NCBI GenBank assembly: GCA_958295665.1 | Contig: OY282560.1 | Span: 24,201,653-24,265,652 of the forward strand | Direction: 5' to 3' | DNA: 64,000 nt | Source: Tipula vernalis | Taxonomy: Eukaryota; Arthropoda; Insecta; Diptera; Tipulidae | In this document: positions 59,716 to 64,000 of the stretch, piece after piece | Layout: every line of letters begins with the position of its first letter | How positions within the stretch are numbered: the first letter of the stretch is position 1 | The notes under the pieces: generated by a model | Databases searched by the model: none | What the model saw: only the letters and a program-made list of their open reading frames with translations | Told to the model about the DNA's origin: nothing | Translations under genes and position numbers: made by a program

Positions 59716-60241
59716 ATTGTATAAATTTTTTTGTTTTATTCGGGTTACAATCCCAGCTACTTTCTCGTTGTATGATTCCTCAGTATGAGTTGACAGATTT
59801 CAATAATAAATTGAAAGTCGCTGCTTTCCGAATTGTAATCCCAAGATGGCTTCTTCAAAATTAGTTTTACAATAAATAAGTAATTAATACACAACTAATA
59901 TGGTTTTAATTATTTATGCGTCAAATTACAGATTGCAAGTGAATGGGTTTTTTTTATTTTTGGTACATCGTAAATGATCCCATAAAGTACTAAACCCTTA
60001 CGCAAATATTATGGTACTTATTTACCAACACTGACTCAATCGAGAAGAACATTATTATTTATTATGGATAGGTAATTGCATTTTTTATACCATTACCAAA
60101 ATAAAATTAGTACATTTTCTACTTTATAAGACCATTGACGTTCGACATAAAAATAACAAAATATTTTGCAATAAAGCAATTATAAATCTAAGTACATATT
60201 TCAGATATTTATAATAATAATTTATTTAATTCTGCGTTTGT
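59716..60241. other. Spacer, no gene seen
   Basis: AT-rich. It may include the 3' LTR of BEL-3, but no partner copy is in the window. Confidence 0.4.
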
Positions 60242-60802
60242 TTATTTACGTTGTTCCGGATTCAAACATACTCCGCGCGTTGAATCATCAGGTTCAAATT
60301 TTGGTAGACGACAAAGTATTTGTACCGGTCGCTTCAAATACCCACTTTTCGTTTTGACATCTACAACTCGGACATTACCATCGTCACCAGGATATAGTTG
60401 CATGACTCGTCCTAACAACCATTGACTTGGAGGAAGTTGAGTGTCATAAATTAATACGATGTCATTTAACTCCAGATTTTCATGACGATTTTGCCATTTC
60501 GATCGTATTTGTAGGGATGTTAGATATTGCAACTGCCAGTTCTTCCAAAAATGTTCAAACATTCAATTCACAACTTCCCATCTTGCATGATGAGATACAG
60601 TTTGTTCTTGGAGTAGCTCAGGAACTTGATATAGTGGTCGTCTTATTAAAAAATGGGCGGGCGTCAGAACATCAATGTCGTTAGTCTCTGCTTCACATAA
60701 AGGTTTAGAATTTAGGACGCCTTCGATTTGCGTGACCAACGTCGAAAATTTTTCTAATGTTAGATAGACATCACCAACAGTTCTTGTGATTTGAACTTTC
60801 AT
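60242..60802 (-). pseudogene. pol: BEL-3 integrase end and C-terminal domain
   Basis: Begins after the third catalytic residue region (G-L-W-E-S-A just upstream in the same frame) and carries L-N-S-K-P-L, L-T-P-A-H-F-L-I and then, after a stop at 60563-60565, F-W-K-N-W and L-E-L-N-D-I-V-L-I-Y-D. This is the DUF5641-type end of BEL/Pao polyproteins. It ends at 60242, a normal length for the region. Confidence 0.85.
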
Positions 60803-61469
60803 CGATTTTACCGCACTTTCCCATAGACCTCCTTGATGGGGAGCTCTCGGTGGAGATGTTATCGCAATTGTCGATCAAAAATTTTTGAATTTCTTCCAGG
60901 TAGTTCCTCGCTCCAACAAAGTTGGTACCATTATCACAATATATGGTGTGACACAAACCACGCCTGCTGGTAAATCTTCGAAGGGCACCCAAAAATGATT
61001 CTGTGTTTAAATTCATGCAAACTTCTACGTGTATGGCATGTGTACAAAAGCAAATGAAGATACACAAATATGTTTTTACGAGAACTGAACCTCTTCGGCG
61101 CAATGGATGAATATTGAACGGTCCACAGAAATGGACCCCGACGGTTCCAAATGGCACTGTGTGAATTACCCTCGTTTCAGGTAACTGCCCCATTATTTGC
61201 TGGGCCATTATTGGGTTATGTTTCAGACAGCGAACACATTTTCTGAACACTTTCTTGGCCATGTCCTTTCCTCGAAGCACCCAAAAGTTTTGACGTACTA
61301 AGCTGAGTAACAAATTGGTTCCTGGATGCTGATGAGATTCATGTGTGTCGTGTGTTATAGCAATCGCCACTGGTGATTTGTGCGATATAATGATGGGATG
61401 CCTGGTACTGTATGGTTGTAAAGCCTTTTGCAGTCTGCCTCCCACCCTCATTATGTTGTTACCATCCAA
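60771..61469 (-). pseudogene. pol: BEL-3 integrase
   Basis: The zinc-binding region (H-E-S-H-Q-H-P-G-T-N then C-V-R-C-L-K-H) precedes the catalytic core. The first catalytic position reads G-V-H-F-C-G-P, histidine in place of aspartate. The second is intact in Y-C-D-N-G-T-N-F. A frameshift near 60860 moves to the frame with the glutamate. The changed first residue alone would abolish integration. Confidence 0.87.
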
Positions 61470-61613
61470 AAAAGGATTTAATCATTTAAGTTGGCTTTTC
61501 GCTGAAATGCGTTTGTTATTAGTGAGGCTTAGGTATTCATCAGGAAAGTCTACCCTTTGAATATAGATCATAATTTTTTGATTGGCATCTTCCAATTCTA
61601 CTGGTGTTAGTGA

Positions 61614-62545
61614 TCAAGTTCGTTTTTCTTTGTGATATTTACGGCATCTAGAATTTACAATAAAACGATTTACATAAGCTACAATTTTTTGCATTTTGAA
61701 ATGGCTGCTATATTTAGTGATTATTTTGTTTATCACGGAATTATCTGGATCCCTTTGAATTGTCATATTATGTACATTAACAAATATTGCCTCTTCTTCC
61801 TTTGTATTAGGTATACTTGGTTGATTGGGAAAATTTTTCTCGTCACCTGATAACCATATAGGACCATTCCACCATGTATTATGTTCAGATAGTTCTTTTG
61901 CAGTTTTGCCCCGCATTGCACAATCTGCAGGGTTATGTTTAGATGGTACGTGTCTCCATATGTTGTAGAGAGCCAATCAAGCACTATTTGTGAGTCTGTC
62001 CATAGTGTAACAAATGCAATGGTCACGGTTAACATGGCAGTTATTTGTGTCACCAGCCTTTTGAGAAGAACGGCACCCATTAGCTCCAGCTGGGGCAGAC
62101 TTACTTGTTTTAACGGTGCCACTTTAGTTTTGGAACACAGTAAACTAGTGGTAAAACCTTCAGCCGTTGGTGACATTAAATATACTACCGCCGCATAGGC
62201 CCATTTACTGGCATCACAAAAGCCATGAATGCTTACTGTGCTTGACGATCCTGTCCATCTAGGAATTTTGAATTTAGGTGTTCTGCTGATATCTTCTCGA
62301 ATTTCGTTCCACGATTTGCTTATTTCTGGCGGAAGTTCCTCATCCCATTCTAATTTTCGCAGCCATAGACTTTGGAGTAGTATGTTTATTCTGATAATTA
62401 TCGAAGATAATAATCCCAGAGGGTCGAATATACTGCTTGCGTCTGACAACAGACTTCGTTTGGTGTGGAATTTTTTTTGGTCTAGCTTTACTTGAAAAAC
62501 AAATTGGTAAGAAGTTGAGTCCCAGCCGATGCCCAATAACTTCAT
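61614..62545 (-). pseudogene. pol: BEL-3 RT connection and RNase H
   Basis: Starts at L-L-G-I-G-W-D and runs through the connection region (S-I-F-D-P-L-G-L-L) to RNase H with H-G-F-C-D-A-S-K-W-A-Y-A, L-E-L-M-G-A and L-W-T-D-S-Q-I-V-L-D-W. A frameshift near 61960 leads into H-N-P-A-D-C-A-M-R-G. The RNase H acidic residues are kept. Confidence 0.87.
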
Positions 62546-62559
62546 TGGCTCTTGATGCT

Positions 62560-63090
62560 CCGAGATCTGATGTATGTCCTTTATATTTGAATCCTATATG
62601 TTTATACTGTCGCGAACGGTAAGATTGTTAGATGACATTTTTCTCAAGTGGAATCCTCCATTACTTAATACTTTCAAAACGTCATCCTTTAGTTTAATTA
62701 AATCAACCTCCGTTACTGCATTAAGTCAAATACGTATGTATCACATTCTATGGCTCTGGACGCTTCGGTTGTTGAATTCCTCCATAGATCTGTTCATCTC
62801 GCCAAAGTATTATTTGGTGTTTGGCGTCATTTTCGTGGACCCATACCTGACGGTACATCTTATCTGTCCCCTACCAACACGTAACGATGCAGTCTAAAGC
62901 GAATTATAATTTCAAATAGACTTGATTGAATATTGGGACCAACCAGTAGATTCCCATTTAATGATAAACCGGTACCGGCGGTAGATTTTGCGGAAGCATC
63001 AAATACCACTCACAACTTAGTGGTGGTACTTGTGTCCTTTAAAATCCCATGATGTGGTAAAATATAACTCTGGCAAAGTAATGTTGGCTT
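62560..63090 (-). pseudogene. pol: BEL-3 reverse transcriptase, core deleted
   Basis: Scraps of Pao RT: P-H-H-G-I-L-K near 63050, a stop where relatives have arginine, V-V-F-D-A-S-A near 63000, then M-Y-R-Q-V-W-V near 62850 in another frame. The catalytic stretch reads Y-V-F-D where Y-V-D-D is expected (near 62730). About 70 residues before it are missing and a stop follows. Not functional. Confidence 0.75.
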
Positions 63091-63094
63091 AATC

Positions 63095-63976
63095 TCAATC
63101 TTGACAGAATGGTAATGTTATGATAAATTTGCCATCCGCTGCCCGCTCGGTGGTAGCTCTGAATATTGACTCACATTTCTCCTCCTCTTCGGTGTAGCCA
63201 TTTAAAGAAACATCATCAACATTTTCGACCTTCCAGAATCTTCGCAATGTTGCGTCGATATCTATCAATGTTATAAACGATTTTGATTGATATGTCTCGT
63301 TGTCGGAGTTTCCACCTACAATCCATCCCAATTTTGTGTTTTGAGCAGCTAGTCTGGAGGAATCTAATTTCAGATGACCATTTTCGAGGAGGGAAAACAT
63401 TATATCTGCTCCAAGCAAAACAGCAATTGGTCCAGGTTTGAAAAAATCCGGATCAGCTAAGTTAATAGTTTTGAGATTTTTTATGGCTGTGACATTAACT
63501 TCAATGGCTGGTAATGATGACGTAATATTCGTTATAATCAAAGCCTTTACTGTTATGACTGAGTCTGAATTAAATCTAGACTGAATGAGGTGCTTCCGTT
63601 TGACCTGGCCAATCCCGGCTATCAATGTTCTTGCGTTAGTTCGTGGTAAACCTAATTTTTGCGTTAAAGCTTCTGTAATGAAAGATGATTGTGAAGCAGT
63701 ATCCAGCAATGCTCGACATTGACGTTGTACGCCATGATTGTCTAAAATGTTAATTAGGGCAGTTGGAAGTATTGCGTGTAGTGTCGAATTAAAACATATC
63801 TTTTTATTTTCCGATTCGATACAACTATCTAATTTGACATGCATATTGTTAGTATGGTGTTCTTCTGTTACATCAGGTTGTGAAGTTTCTGTTGAAAGAC
63901 TGGTAGATTTTTGTTCGGCGTCGACGTGCAAGAGTGTGTGGTGTTTCCGAAAACAGATACAGCATCTGGCTTTCAC
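63095..63976 (-). pseudogene. BEL-3 Gag knuckle end and protease
   Basis: Residues 1-20 are the end of the Gag cysteine region (C-C-I-C-F-R-K-H-H-T-L-L-H); earlier coding lies past 63976. The DUF1758-type protease has L-L-D-T-A-S-Q near residue 92, with alanine in place of the usual glycine. The frame stays open for 293 codons through V-L-L-G-A-D-I-M-F and K-L-G-W-I-V-G-G, the best preserved part of BEL-3. Confidence 0.87.
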
Positions 63977-64000
63977 TCTACATTCGTAAACACTGTGATT

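Larger units (their letters stand above)
60242..64000 (-). mobile_element. BEL-3: degenerate BEL/Pao element, cut by window end
   Basis: Minus-strand BEL/Pao element with Gag knuckle and protease, RT, RNase H, integrase and C-terminal domain. Gag and the 5' LTR lie beyond 64000. Several frame breaks, a deletion in RT and changed catalytic residues show it is dead. Protein similarity to BEL-1 and BEL-2 is only moderate, so it is a separate family. Confidence 0.9.

Noticed and set aside
59208..59864. 218- and 166-codon frames of repeated N-G and V-M
   Set aside because: By-product of the (GGTAAT)n array, whose 6-bp unit keeps frames open.

Overview
The window looks like part of an AT-rich arthropod nuclear genome, most likely an insect and plausibly a higher fly. 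This is inferred from the mobile elements: BEL/Pao and Ty3/gypsy retrotransposons, R1-like and CR1/jockey-like LINEs, a Tc1 relic and very long simple repeats. I found no ordinary host gene, no tRNA or rRNA gene and no CRISPR array. It is a nest of transposons of different ages, separated by AT-rich spacer and degenerate tandem repeats.

Layout. 1-3.4 kb: spacer with a four-copy degenerate repeat and an unidentified coding-like relic. 3.4-8.35 kb: BEL-1, a recent but broken BEL/Pao element (minus strand) with 377-bp LTRs. 8.4-9.3 kb: tandem repeats. 9.96-11.8 kb: decayed LINE. 12.3-29.2 kb: BEL-2, an old roo-like BEL/Pao element with gag, pol and an env relic, split by three insertions: a 1,504-bp solo LTR (15.6-17.1 kb), a 5.2-kb DNA element with CACTG ends (18.5-23.7 kb) and a 3'-truncated R1-like LINE (25.7-28.9 kb). 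31.4-48.15 kb: two arms of a long imperfect inverted repeat enclosing a 5'-truncated Ty3/gypsy element, which is itself interrupted by a 4.3-kb DNA element with CACTC ends (36.7-41.0 kb). The right arm is split by a nearly complete LINE (41.9-47.36 kb). 48-60 kb: mostly spacer, with a duplicated 1.35-kb block, a 107-bp tandem array, a Tc1 relic, two LINE 3' ends and a long GGTAAT array. 60.2-64 kb: BEL-3, a degenerate BEL/Pao element (minus strand) that runs off the end.

Most interesting content. The CACTG insert and the CACTC insert sit in different retrotransposons, both have CACT-type inverted ends with a TA duplication, and both carry relics of the same intron-containing protein family. 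I recognise no DDE transposase in either. The 4.3-kb copy also has a second gene with C2H2 zinc fingers. Together they look like one lineage of cut-and-paste elements with an unfamiliar gene set. The second candidate is a 287-codon, very hydrophobic open frame lying between ORF1 and ORF2 of the LINE at 42-47 kb.
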